In this document: piece after piece, positions 56,533 to 64,000 of the stretch
Layout of the letters: every line of letters begins with the position of its first letter
How positions within the stretch are numbered: position 1 is the first letter of the stretch
Assembly (NCBI RefSeq): GCF_033110965.1
Contig: NZ_CP137003.1
Location: 2,108,001-2,172,000 of the forward strand
Source of the DNA: Raineyella sp. LH-20
GTDB lineage: Bacteria; Actinomycetota; Actinomycetes; Propionibacteriales; Propionibacteriaceae
Reading direction: 5' to 3'
DNA length: 64,000 nt
The notes under the pieces: model-generated
What the model was told of the DNA's origin: nothing
Databases searched by the model: none
What the model saw: only the letters and a program-made list of their open reading frames with translations
Program-made: the position numbers and the translations under genes

Positions 56533-57066
56533 GTGGACGTTCTGGGCGTGGTCGAGGGAACCACGAGCTGGGGTGAGCTGGTCAAGAGATCGCAGATCAC
56601 CCGGACCGCACGGTTTCTCGACCTGACGGTCAACGGCGTGCCGCTGCGTGATCAGGTGGGCACGGAGGTTGTGCCGCCCGACAACTGCACGCCCCTCAGG
56701 TCGGAATGGCTGCTGAGCGAGGGGCTGGCCTGGCTGGACCAGCTGGCGGATCCGCACCGTGATGGGCAGTCGGACGGACGCGTCGCACTCTTCGTGTGTG
56801 GGCTCTGTGGCGATCCGGACGACGGGGTGATGAGTGTCGAGATCACGCGGGCCGACGCTGTCGTCCACTGGCGGAAGTTCGGGTGGGAGAACTGGGAACC
56901 GGGCGTTGAACTCGTCGATGGGGCGCCGGAGTTCTCCTTCGCGGCCGAGGCGTACGACGAGGTGCTGCAGGCCCTTCGGGTACGGGTGATCGAACGCAGC
57001 GTCGAGATCCCTGTGTCGGGGCATCTGTGGTGGAAGACGGAGCGCAGGGTCGTCATCGACGTGTGA
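56533..57066 (+). CDS. Uncharacterised protein, shares a motif with the protein at 11944
   Basis: A protein of 177 residues from the GTG at 56533 (another GTG lies at 56524). The diagnostic run is VNGVPL, then LFVCGLCGDPDDGVMSVEITRADAVVHWRKFGWENWE. The same skeleton, with fewer Cys, is in the product at 11944-12570. TACGGT precedes the GTG by seven bases. I know related hypothetical proteins but no function. No membrane segment or signal is present. Confidence 0.7.
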   Translation: MDVLGVVEGTTSWGELVKRSQITRTARFLDLTVNGVPLRDQVGTEVVPPDNCTPLRSEWLLSEGLAWLDQLADPHRDGQSDGRVALFVCGLCGDPDDGVMSVEITRADAVVHWRKFGWENWEPGVELVDGAPEFSFAAEAYDEVLQALRVRVIERSVEIPVSGHLWWKTERRVVIDV

Positions 57067-57124
57067 CGCCTCGTCACCAGATGCGTGGCGTGTCGTCACG
57101 CTGGATACGGCAGACTCACGGTCC

Positions 57125-57586
57125 GTGATGACTTCCCGCCGTCGGCGTCGGCCCGCCGTCGTCTGTCTCGTCGCGATGATCGTTCTCGCTGTGGCCGGGT
57201 GCGCGCCAGCACTCGAGGGTGACGCCTTGTCGCCGTCGGCGGACGGCGTGGGTGCGCCGTCTGTGGCGGACGATCCGGGAGACGGCTCCGACGACTGGGT
57301 CGTCCTGACGTTCCGGGGCACCGAGGAGGTCGACGACCAGCTGATGGCGGCCCTGGAACAGACCGAGCATGAGGCAGACGAGGCGCTCCAGCGTGCCGGC
57401 GTGGGAGCGATCGACGGCAACGAGATCGGGGACCACGAGTATCAGCTGTACTTCGTCGGGAAGGACCGCGACGAGATGTGGCGGATCCTTCGCCCGGTCG
57501 TTGATCGTGCGCCGGTGGCCTGGGAACGGGCGGAACTGAGGCACACCCTCGACGATCCGCAGCCGTGGGTGGTGGCCCACCCCTAG
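57125..57586 (+). CDS. Putative lipoprotein
   Basis: A 153-residue protein with a lipoprotein signal: basic SRRRRRP, a hydrophobic core and the lipobox LAVAGC, with Cys near residue 26. The mature part is acidic, includes VVLTFRGTEEVDDQLMAALEQTEHEADEALQRAG, and is unfamiliar to me. GTG at 57125 and ATG at 57128 are both possible. It starts 59 bases after the preceding gene. Confidence 0.72.
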   Translation: MMTSRRRRRPAVVCLVAMIVLAVAGCAPALEGDALSPSADGVGAPSVADDPGDGSDDWVVLTFRGTEEVDDQLMAALEQTEHEADEALQRAGVGAIDGNEIGDHEYQLYFVGKDRDEMWRILRPVVDRAPVAWERAELRHTLDDPQPWVVAHP

Positions 57587-57629
57587 ATGGTCCCCCAGGT
57601 GGTGCGGCGGTCGCCGCGCCGGCGATCGC

Positions 57630-58268
57630 TCAGACGTCGGGTCGCTGCGGGACGTCGGGTCGCTGCGGGACATCGCGCAGCAGCGGGACATCGGGTTCCT
57701 GCCGGGCGTCCGGTGCCGGCAGGCCCAGCACACCCATCAGCGCTGCCACGTCCCGGCCCGCCTGATCGGCGTCGGCGGCGGTCACCACCAGGCCGTACGC
57801 CGCACGGAGCGCCCGGAAGAGATCCTCGAGAGTGAGCGCGGGGTCGACTGATCCAGCCTGCCGGGCCTCGTCCAGCAGTGGCGCGATGACGACCGTCAGA
57901 CGTTCCCGGGGCGGTGCGGCGACGGCCGTACGATTCGCCTCCACCGCCGTCTCGACGAAGGCGACGTCGGTGACGATGAGGGCCACCACCTCGCGCCAGA
58001 CGCGATCGAAGAGGTCCGGCCCGCCGGATGCGGCGGTCTGTTCGATCCGGGTCAGATTCTCGTCGACCACGGCCAGCGCAAGGGCCATCCGGGTGGGGAA
58101 GTGCCGATAGAGCACGCCCTGCCCGACGCCCGCGTCCTGCGCGATCGCGGTGAGCGGGACGCGGAACCCGCGGGTGGCGAAGAGGCGACGGGCAGACTGC
58201 AGGATCGCCGTACGGTTCTCCGCCGCCGCGGCCGGACCTCGGTTCGCTTTCGCCCGTCGCTGTTCCAT
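57630..58268 (-). CDS. TetR family regulator with repeat-encoded C-terminus
   Basis: A 212-residue TetR protein: ENRTAILQSARRLFATRGFRVPLTAIAQDAGVGQGVLYRHFPTRMALAL is the DNA-binding domain. The last 20 residues (LLRDVPQRPDVPQRPDV) are encoded by an 18-base tandem repeat and are not part of the fold. TATAGT lies seven bases before the ATG, so the message is probably leaderless. No divergent enzyme gene is close; only a 39-codon frame lies upstream. Confidence 0.92.
   Translation of the reverse strand: MEQRRAKANRGPAAAAENRTAILQSARRLFATRGFRVPLTAIAQDAGVGQGVLYRHFPTRMALALAVVDENLTRIEQTAASGGPDLFDRVWREVVALIVTDVAFVETAVEANRTAVAAPPRERLTVVIAPLLDEARQAGSVDPALTLEDLFRALRAAYGLVVTAADADQAGRDVAALMGVLGLPAPDARQEPDVPLLRDVPQRPDVPQRPDV
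57633..57705. repeat. 18-bp tandem repeat inside the TetR gene end
   Basis: GACGTCGGGTCGCTGCGG occurs perfectly at 57633-57650 and 57651-57668, then twice in degenerate form to about 57705. Being a multiple of three, each copy adds the six residues DVPQRP to the regulator. Confidence 0.85.
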
Positions 58269-58340
58269 TCCCTGGACTATACCCAACCGGACACCGTCAT
58301 CCGGTAATGACCGACCGATCAGGGACAGGGTGGTTCGACG

Positions 58341-58460
58341 ATGGCAGACACAGGGGATGAGACGTACGACGTTCCCGGTCCCGGCTCGACCATCGGCCCG
58401 GCCTCGGTCGTCGGCGTGCGCGGCGCCCGCCGGATGGCGAAGGAGGCGCCGGTCGGCTGA
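58341..58460 (+). CDS. Small ORF (39 aa) in the TetR-Pth2 gap
   Basis: In the 307-base gap between the TetR and Pth2 genes one frame of 40 codons begins MADTGDETYDVPGPGSTIGP and ends at 58460. AGGGTGG lies 11 bases before the ATG, which is weak support. It is where a regulated target of the TetR protein would lie, but it may be noncoding or a remnant. Nothing else is seen in this gap. Confidence 0.25.
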   Translation: MADTGDETYDVPGPGSTIGPASVVGVRGARRMAKEAPVG

Positions 58461-58575
58461 TCGCCGGCGGGACGCGCGGTCGGTTCGTCGCCGGGCAGGC
58501 GTGCCCTCCGCGCCGGGGCACCCGTGCCCGTCCGCCGGGAAGGTGACTCGCCGTCGGCAGGGGTAGGGTCCCGGG

Positions 58576-59238
58576 GTGACCGAAGACGAAGAGATCCCGT
58601 GGGCGATGCAGCTCGTCGTACGCCGCGACCGGCACGTCCCGACCCGGGAGGTCGACGTGGCCGAGGCGGCCGCCCGGGCCGTCGTCACCCTGCTCGCCGA
58701 CGAACGTACGGCGCCCGGCGGGCCGTGGTACGACGCTGTCGCGTACTGGTCGGACGACCGGATCCGCAAGCTCGTCCGCCGCGCCGACGGAAAGCGCTGG
58801 GACGACGTCCAGGCCCTCGCCGGGGTCACCGTCACCCAGCCGGGACCGGACGGCCATGCCACCGCGGCGGTCCGTGCGTTCGTGCCCGGACCGGTGCGCC
58901 CGCTGCCCCGCGAGCTCGACAAGCTGCAGGTGTCCGGCACGCAGTTCGCCCCTGCCGGGGAGAGCCTGACCGCGGATGCTGTTGTGGTGATCGAGGTCAG
59001 TCCGCTGATCGAGCTGACCAGCGGCAAGCTGGCCGCACAGTGCGGTCACGCCGCTCAGCTCGCCTGGGAAGCGATGGACGTGGCGACCCGGCGGCGGTGG
59101 CGGGCCGACGGCTTCCGGGTGCGGCTCGACCGCCCCGACCCGGCCGCCTGGGCGGCCACCTCGCGCCCCGTCTCCGTGATGGACGCCGGCTTCACCGAGC
59201 TCGACGGGCCGACGGAGACGACCCGGGCCTGTTGGTGA
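58576..59238 (+). CDS. Peptidyl-tRNA hydrolase, Pth2-type
   Basis: A 220-residue protein whose C-terminal 120 residues match Pth2: SGKLAAQCGHAAQLAWEAM with the catalytic Lys/His region, and VMDAGFTELDGPTETTRACW at the end. The N-terminal half is a degenerate or unrelated domain usual in actinobacterial members (PWAMQLVVRRDRHVPTREVDVAEAAA). Pth2 frees tRNA from prematurely released peptidyl-tRNA. The GTG lies six bases after TAGGGT, a leaderless arrangement. Confidence 0.85.
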   Translation: MTEDEEIPWAMQLVVRRDRHVPTREVDVAEAAARAVVTLLADERTAPGGPWYDAVAYWSDDRIRKLVRRADGKRWDDVQALAGVTVTQPGPDGHATAAVRAFVPGPVRPLPRELDKLQVSGTQFAPAGESLTADAVVVIEVSPLIELTSGKLAAQCGHAAQLAWEAMDVATRRRWRADGFRVRLDRPDPAAWAATSRPVSVMDAGFTELDGPTETTRACW

Positions 59239-59479
59239 CCGCGGGACGACCATGCGGCGGGTCTGGTGGGTCGCGGGACGGCCATGGGGCGGAACCGGTG
59301 AGCCGAATCTGACCTCTCAGCCGGACGTGAAGCCTGGTCGCTCCGGCAGATCCGCGCCAATCCGTGGATCCGGTCCCTGGGCCGGGCGATGGCTGCGGCT
59401 GAGCCGCCAGGATCGGCTCACAGCACGTCGGCCGGTCCCGCTACGGTTGGTCTCCGGGGGTCCTGACTGGAGGCATCAG

Positions 59480-59995
59480 GTGACAGACGACGACCGGCGC
59501 GACGAGCAGATCCGTGCGACGGATTTCCGGGCTGTTTTCCGGCGGCATGCCGGTGGCGTCGCCGTCGTGACAGCCATCGGTCCCGACGGTCCACGCGGTT
59601 TCACCGCCACATCGGTGGTCTCCGTATCGGTGGAACCGCCCTATTTCGCCTTCTCGGTCAACGCGTCCTCGTCGTCGCGCGCGGTGATCGAGGCCGCCGA
59701 CAGTGTCGTGGTCAATCTGCTTGCTGCCGGTCAGGCCGATGTCGCCGCGCGGTTCGCCGCCCCCGCCCAGGACCGGTTCGCCGGGATCGCCACCGAGACG
59801 CTGCCCGGTGGCGACGTGGTCCTCACCGGCGCGGTCGGCTGGGTGCAGGGCCGGATCGAGCAGCGGATCGATATCGCCGGAAGCCTGTTGGTGGTCGTAC
59901 GGGTCCTGCACGCCATGTTGGGGCCGCAGGCCTTTCCCCTGATATACGTCGATCACGCCTACCACCGGCTGACCGAGGACACCCGGATCGGCTGA
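59480..59995 (+). CDS. Flavin reductase-like protein
   Basis: A 171-residue FMN-binding split-barrel protein: RHAGGVAVVTAIGPDGPRGFTATSVVSVSVEPPYFAFSVN is the typical flavin-reductase start and FAGIATETLPGGDVVLTGAVGWVQG continues the fold. Such proteins supply reduced flavin to monooxygenases. I use the GTG at 59480, six bases after CTGGAGG. A likely -10 TACGGT lies about 40 bases upstream. The preceding 241-base gap also contains an imperfect repeat (GCGGGACG-CCATG-GGCGG). Confidence 0.88.
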   Translation: MTDDDRRDEQIRATDFRAVFRRHAGGVAVVTAIGPDGPRGFTATSVVSVSVEPPYFAFSVNASSSSRAVIEAADSVVVNLLAAGQADVAARFAAPAQDRFAGIATETLPGGDVVLTGAVGWVQGRIEQRIDIAGSLLVVVRVLHAMLGPQAFPLIYVDHAYHRLTEDTRIG

Positions 59996-60100
59996 TCCGT
60001 CCGCGATGATCCGCCCTCGATCGACCCGCCTCCGGCTGATCTGACGGGTGCTTCGGCCAGGGAGCAGGGTCGTACGGTGCCGGCCCAGGTGCTTCGTGTC

Positions 60101-60168
60101 TGCCCTCAGCGCACGCCTGCCCTCAGCGCACGCCTGCCCTCAGCGCACGCCTGTCCTCAGTGCTGGGC
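60101..60168. repeat. 17-bp tandem repeat at the ric stop codon
   Basis: TGCCCTCAGCGCACGCC occurs three times without change at 60101-60151 and a fourth, diverged copy runs through the ric stop codon. Confidence 0.88.
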
Positions 60169-61017
60169 GGCGAGCGCTGCCGTCCGCTCGAGCGTGGCCG
60201 GGAACAGGACGTTGTTCTCCCGGTGGATGTGCAGATGCAGGTCGCGCTCCATCGCGGCCAGCTCGTCGTACAACGCCCGGTAGGAGCCGCAGCCGTCCTC
60301 GGGAGTGCGGTAGCCGTCGGTGATCGTGTGCAGCTCCATGACGATGTCCCCGACGACGTCGTGCTCCTCGATCAGGGCCGCGACCAGGACGTCGAGCGGG
60401 CCCTGGACGGTCGCCGGTGCCTGACCCGTACGTTCCAGTCGGGTGATCGCCGGGAAGACCACCCGCTCCTCGCGCGTCAGGTGCGCCTCGAGATCCGCCT
60501 CCGCGGTCAGGAAGAGAGAGCGCACCCGGGCGAGCTCGGGATGTCGTTCGCCGTGGACCCGGGTGACCTTGTCGGCGAGCGCGTGCAGCCGCGGCATCTC
60601 CTCCCACAGGTACGCGTGGTGGGTGTCGACGATGTCGTGGGCGAGTGTGGACAGCGACGTGTCGGCGGCATCCGGACGGGAGCCCGGCGCCTCGCCGGTC
60701 GACGGCGCGGCGGGCAGAGCGAGGGCGTCCGCCACTTCGGCCAGGTCCAGTCCCGCCTCGGCCGCCGCGGCGGTGAGCGTACGGTCCCCGTGGCAGCAGT
60801 AGTCGAGCCCGAGGTCCTCCAGCACCCGGGCCCGCCGGGTGTCCGCGGTGACGAGCGCGGCGAGCGTCGCCCGCAGGTCGATCGGGGCGGCGGTGAGGCG
60901 GTCGGGCTCCGGTCCGCGGCGGGACGGGCCGGCGATGGTCGAGCCGCGCCCGTGGGTGGTCGAGCCAGGGTCGTGGGTGGTCGGGGTGGGTTCGGGGGTG
61001 AGGTCGGTGGCGGTCAT
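60157..61017 (-). CDS. ric: Iron-sulfur cluster repair di-iron protein (Ric/ScdA)
   Basis: A 286-residue protein. After a Pro/Thr-rich N-terminus of about 50 residues comes the DUF542 segment with VLEDLGLDYCCHGDRTL, then a hemerythrin domain (about residues 120-280) with di-iron ligands in IVDTHHAYLWEEMPRL, HLTREERVVFPAI, EEHDVVGD and HIHRENNVLFP. Ric repairs iron-sulfur clusters damaged by nitric oxide or peroxide. I start at the ATG at 61017. A TTGAC-N4-GTCAA palindrome lies about 98 bases upstream. Confidence 0.93.
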   Translation of the reverse strand: MTATDLTPEPTPTTHDPGSTTHGRGSTIAGPSRRGPEPDRLTAAPIDLRATLAALVTADTRRARVLEDLGLDYCCHGDRTLTAAAAEAGLDLAEVADALALPAAPSTGEAPGSRPDAADTSLSTLAHDIVDTHHAYLWEEMPRLHALADKVTRVHGERHPELARVRSLFLTAEADLEAHLTREERVVFPAITRLERTGQAPATVQGPLDVLVAALIEEHDVVGDIVMELHTITDGYRTPEDGCGSYRALYDELAAMERDLHLHIHRENNVLFPATLERTAALAAQH

Positions 61018-61106
61018 GGGTCCATCCGTTCCAGGCGTGTCATGGTGGCCGGCCGACTCTGCGTCGCCCGGGCACTTCCGACAGTAGGCAGCTGCCGCCG
61101 CCGGAT

Positions 61107-61124
61107 CCTTGACGTACGTCAAGG
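61107..61124. promoter_or_regulatory. FNR/DNR-type palindrome upstream of ric
   Basis: CCTTGACGTACGTCAAGG is an 18-base perfect palindrome whose core TTGAC-GTAC-GTCAA matches the binding site of DNR/HcpR-type CRP-FNR regulators, which respond to nitric oxide. It is the only such site I saw in the window and it precedes the NO-repair gene ric. Confidence 0.6.
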
Positions 61125-61168
61125 GGCTTCCATCGCCTCCTGACCGTCCGGTCGGCTGGGCGGGAGGC

Positions 61169-61747
61169 TCAGCGCAGGACGGCGCCGGCCTCGGCCATCT
61201 CGGCGAGTGCGGCGCGCCCGCGGGCGGCGTCCACCGCGGCGATCTGGTCGGTGAGCACGGTGACGGCGAAGCCCTCCTTCAGGGCATCCAGCACCGTGGC
61301 ACGGACGCAGTGGTCGGTGGCGACGCCGACGACGGTGAGGTCGGTGATGTCGCGCTCCCGCAGCGCGGCGGCGAGCGGCTGGTCGTCGCCGGTGGTGCCC
61401 TCGAAACCCGAGTAGGCCGCCTTGTGCTGGCCCTTGCGCACCGCCAGTCGGGGCAGGTCGACGTGTTGGGCGAGGGTGGTTTCGATCAGCGGGGCGAGTT
61501 CGGCGCCACGGGTCCCGGCCTGGCAGTGCACCGGCCAACTGTCGACGTAGTCGGGGGTCGCCGACCAGTGCGGGCCGGGATCGATGTGCCAGTCCTGGGT
61601 GGTGACCAGCAGCCGGTAGTCCGCGGCGTGCGCGGCGAGATGGGCGCGCAGGTGCTCGTACGCCACGGTGGCGCCGGCCACCCCCAGGGAGCCGCCCTCG
61701 GTGAAGTCGTTCTGGGCGTCGACGATCAGGAACGCCATGGCTGACAT
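61169..61747 (-). CDS. pncA: Nicotinamidase (isochorismatase superfamily)
   Basis: A 192-residue cysteine hydrolase that turns nicotinamide into nicotinate for NAD salvage. The catalytic Asp is in FLIVDAQNDF, the Lys in VRKGQHKAAYSGFEG and the Cys in GVATDHCVRATVLDA; metal ligands lie in TQDWHIDPGPHW. The ATG at 61747 is six bases behind TACACT, which favours it as a leaderless start over the in-frame ATG at 61738. Confidence 0.93.
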   Translation of the reverse strand: MSAMAFLIVDAQNDFTEGGSLGVAGATVAYEHLRAHLAAHAADYRLLVTTQDWHIDPGPHWSATPDYVDSWPVHCQAGTRGAELAPLIETTLAQHVDLPRLAVRKGQHKAAYSGFEGTTGDDQPLAAALRERDITDLTVVGVATDHCVRATVLDALKEGFAVTVLTDQIAAVDAARGRAALAEMAEAGAVLR

Positions 61748-61850
61748 ACCTGGAGTGTAGGTCGGCCGGAGGGGTCATCGGCGTCCCCCGACCGATGACC
61801 GTGACCGGCGGTCGGACAGCGCCGAGGGTGGTCGTACGGGGACCGGCGTG

Positions 61851-62441
61851 CTACAGGATCAGCGGCACGAACGCGTACAACCCGTGATGGGTGTCCATCA
61901 GGCGCCCCGATTCCTCGCGGCGGATCCGGTGCATGACCGATGCGACCGGGATCACCATCACCCCACCGGGGGCCAGCTGGTCGACGAGCTCCATCGGCAG
62001 TTCGTCCGCGTCGGCCGACACCAGGATCCGGTCGTACGGCGCGCCGTCCGGCCAGCCGAGCCGGCCCGGGACAGCCTGGTGGATCTCGACCCACGACATG
62101 TCCAGTGTCGCCAGGGTCGCGGCGGCCCGGCCGGTCAGATCGGGCACTCGCTCGACCCCGATCACCCGGCCGGACGGCCCGACCAGGCGGCCGAGGATCG
62201 CGGTGGTCCACCCCGAGCCGGCGCCCACATCGAGCACCGACCCGCCGACCGGCACCTCGAGCAGTTCCACCATGGCCGCCACCGTGGACGGCTGGGAGTT
62301 CGTCTGGCCGTGACCGATCGGCAGCGGGGCGTCGATGTCGGCGTACGGCTGGGCTGCCGGCGGGAGGAACGGGACGCGACCCAGCGCGCGCATCACCCGC
62401 AGGATGTCGGAAATCGTGGCCACGGTGCTCACAAGGTCCAT
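61851..62441 (-). CDS. Protein-L-isoaspartate O-methyltransferase-like protein
   Basis: A 196-residue SAM methyltransferase of the PCMT group: PLPIGHGQTNSQPSTVAAMVELLEVPVGGSVLDVGAGSGWTTAILGRLVGPSGRVIGVE contains the isoaspartate-binding loop and SAM motif I. PCMTs repair isoaspartyl residues in aged proteins. It is slightly shorter than E. coli Pcm. It is divergent from the glycosylase gene with only nine bases between the start codons, so the promoters lie inside the opposing genes. Confidence 0.88.
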   Translation of the reverse strand: MDLVSTVATISDILRVMRALGRVPFLPPAAQPYADIDAPLPIGHGQTNSQPSTVAAMVELLEVPVGGSVLDVGAGSGWTTAILGRLVGPSGRVIGVERVPDLTGRAAATLATLDMSWVEIHQAVPGRLGWPDGAPYDRILVSADADELPMELVDQLAPGGVMVIPVASVMHRIRREESGRLMDTHHGLYAFVPLIL

Positions 62442-62450
62442 AATGGCCGC

Positions 62451-63329
62451 ATGCCGGAAGCCCCCGAGCTCGACGCCGCCGCGGCCTTCCTGCGGGAACG
62501 CACCGTGGGGCGGACGATCGAGCGTATCGACCTCGGCTCATTCTCCGTGCTGAAGACGGCCGACCCGCCGCACACCGCCCTGGTCGGTGCCCGGATCACC
62601 GACGTCGGGAGGCGCGGCAAGTTCCTGCTGCTGAGTTGTGCGGACGCAGGGTCGGCGGCGGATGCGGACGTCCACCTCGCCGTCCACCTGGCCCGCGCGG
62701 GTTGGCTGCGCTGGCACGCCACCAACCCGAAGACAGTGGTCAAGCCCGGCCGCGGCCCGCTGGCCCTGCGGCTGGTGCTGGACTCCGGGTCCTCGGTCGA
62801 CGTGACCGAGGCCGGCACCAAGAAGGGTGTGGCGGCGTACGTCACCGCCGACCCCGCGACGCTGCCGGAGATCGCGCGGCTCGGACCGGAAGCGGGTCGG
62901 CTGTCGGTCGAGGACCTGGCGGCGATCCTGGCCGGCACCGGGTCCCGGATCAAGACGGTGATCACCGACCAGGCACTGATGGCAGGCATCGGCAACGGGT
63001 TCTCCGACGACATCCTGCACGCGGCGCGGCTGTCGCCGTACGCGACGGCGAAGGCGCTCGACCTCGACGAGGTCACCCGACTGCACACCGCGATCGGGCA
63101 GGTGCTTGGCACCGCCGCCGAGGCGATGGCGGGGCGTCCGCTGGACCGGATCAAGGACATCAAACACGCCGGCTATCGGGTGCATGCCCGCACCGGGGTG
63201 CCGTGCCCGGTGTGCGGCACCGACATCGCCGAGGTCTCCTTCGCCGAGCGGTCGCTGCAGTACTGTCCGACCTGCCAGACCGGGGGCCGACGGCTCAGCG
63301 ACCGGCGGATGGACCGGTTGCTGAAGTGA
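62451..63329 (+). CDS. Fpg/Nei-family DNA glycosylase
   Basis: A 292-residue bifunctional glycosylase. The N-terminus MPEAPE keeps catalytic Pro2 and Glu3 (usual form MPELPE). GRRGKFLLLS holds the conserved Lys, and the helix-two-turn-helix region is DQALMAGIGNGFSDDILHAARLSP. The C-terminal zinc finger is CPVCG...CPTCQTGG. It removes oxidised bases. Divergence from standard Fpg suggests an actinobacterial subfamily. CATAAT precedes the ATG by six bases, so it is leaderless. Confidence 0.9.
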   Translation: MPEAPELDAAAAFLRERTVGRTIERIDLGSFSVLKTADPPHTALVGARITDVGRRGKFLLLSCADAGSAADADVHLAVHLARAGWLRWHATNPKTVVKPGRGPLALRLVLDSGSSVDVTEAGTKKGVAAYVTADPATLPEIARLGPEAGRLSVEDLAAILAGTGSRIKTVITDQALMAGIGNGFSDDILHAARLSPYATAKALDLDEVTRLHTAIGQVLGTAAEAMAGRPLDRIKDIKHAGYRVHARTGVPCPVCGTDIAEVSFAERSLQYCPTCQTGGRRLSDRRMDRLLK

Positions 63330-63336
63330 CCCTCGC

Positions 63337-64000
63337 TCAGTTCCCGGCGGTCCCGGTCCGGCTCCGCCGGGCCTGGCGCAGGGCACGCAGGTCCTCAGCC
63401 AGCGGACGGTACGTCGCCACCAGCAGCACCAGGGCGGTCGGCACCAGGAACGCGAACCCGATCCACAGGTAGCCGGCCGCACCGATCACGCCGCCGAGGA
63501 AGAACAGTCCGACCAACGAGGCGAGCATCCCGAGCTTGTTGCGGTCACCGACCACCGGGTCGGCGTCCCGGAGCCGGTTGCGGTAGGCGAACTTGCCGAG
63601 CTCGATGCCGATATCGGTGACCATCCCGGTGACGTGGGTGGTGCGGATCTGGGCCCCGGAGATCTTGGTGATGGTGGCGTTCTGCAACCCCATGGTCAAG
63701 CACAGCACCGCGATGAACACCAGACTGCGGTGTTGCCAGGTGAGTTCCTCGGCGAGCAGCCCGAACAGCAGCATCAGCCCGCCCTCCACCAGCAGCACGT
63801 TGGCGTAGCGGCTGTGCATCCCGCGGCGGCGGCCCCAGTTGAAGATCACCGCGCAGGCCATCGCCCCGACGACGAACGACGAGATGGCGACGACCCCGCT
63901 CAGCACCACCGCCGGGCGCCACATCACGATGGCATCGGCCACCGTGGCGGTCAGCCCGGTCATGTGCGAGGTGTAGAAACTGACCGCGACGAAACCGACC
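63337..64000 (-). CDS. DUF1275 (YoaK) family membrane protein, N-terminus beyond the window
   Basis: At least 221 residues of a DUF1275 protein with about six membrane segments. VGFVAVSFYTSHMTGL at the right edge is the family's first conserved block, so the true start lies past 64000; the ATG at 63963 is inside the conserved block. NATITKISGAQIRTTHVTGMVTDIGIELG is the second hallmark. Function is unknown. Its stop is seven bases from the glycosylase stop. Confidence 0.9.
   Translation of the reverse strand, partial: VGFVAVSFYTSHMTGLTATVADAIVMWRPAVVLSGVVAISSFVVGAMACAVIFNWGRRRGMHSRYANVLLVEGGLMLLFGLLAEELTWQHRSLVFIAVLCLTMGLQNATITKISGAQIRTTHVTGMVTDIGIELGKFAYRNRLRDADPVVGDRNKLGMLASLVGLFFLGGVIGAAGYLWIGFAFLVPTALVLLVATYRPLAEDLRALRQARRSRTGTAGN

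Overview
The window comes from a high-GC actinobacterium. It carries mycothiol chemistry (Mca), a MoeZ-like ThiF-rhodanese fusion, a DivIVA-domain protein, a PIN-PhoH fusion and many start codons sitting 6-8 bases behind a TAnnnT hexamer, as leaderless actinobacterial genes do. Propionibacteriales is my guess for the order, at low confidence. Gene order follows the Mycobacterium tuberculosis Rv1080c-Rv1112 segment in broken form: greA - DUF4307 - mca - small membrane protein, later DUF255 - hemolysin III - Z-prenyl transferase - PhoH, later DUF4245 - xseB/xseA - ispH and ychF.

Layout. 1-6.5 kb: alcohol dehydrogenase start (cut by the edge), nitrobindin-like protein, ung-MFS pair, AI-2E-type membrane protein, a beta-rich SHOCT-like protein, greA. 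6.5-8.5 kb: DUF4307, mca, small membrane protein. 8.7-14 kb: polar amino-acid ABC transporter (binding protein fused to permease, plus ATPase), an alpha/beta hydrolase, two uncharacterised proteins. 14-24 kb: a defence island of hsdM-hsdS-mrr-(42-aa ORF)-hsdR on the minus strand and a DUF1016 nuclease. An IS1634-family element splits mrr, flanked by a 5-bp target duplication, and removing the element restores one 304-codon reading frame. 24-30 kb: DUF255, hemolysin III, prenyl transferase, PIN-PhoH with an unusual leader, transglycosylase. 30-35 kb: thiamine locus, thiE divergent from a TPP riboswitch-thiO-thiS-thiG-thiF operon. 35-45 kb: xseBA, ispH, pirin, ilvA, rmuC, M18 aminopeptidase, YceI, DivIVA-domain protein, ychF. 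45.8-47.8 kb: HigBA module, hydrolase remnant and an IS30-family element. 47.9-50.8 kb: a DDAH-like guanidine hydrolase, ornithine aminotransferase and a leader-less binding protein. 50.9-58.3 kb: three TetR regulators, two of them with paired operators facing an aldo/keto reductase and an SDR, plus small enzymes. 58.6-64 kb: Pth2, flavin reductase, Ric (NO/Fe-S repair), nicotinamidase, isoaspartyl methyltransferase-like protein, Fpg-like glycosylase and a DUF1275 protein cut by the right edge.

Three signals run through the whole window: leaderless promoters, tandem repeats of 7-18 bp in the gaps and at gene ends, and strong GC-rich hairpins between convergent genes. The most informative single locus is the restriction island with its IS-split mrr. 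No CRISPR array, tRNA or rRNA gene was seen.
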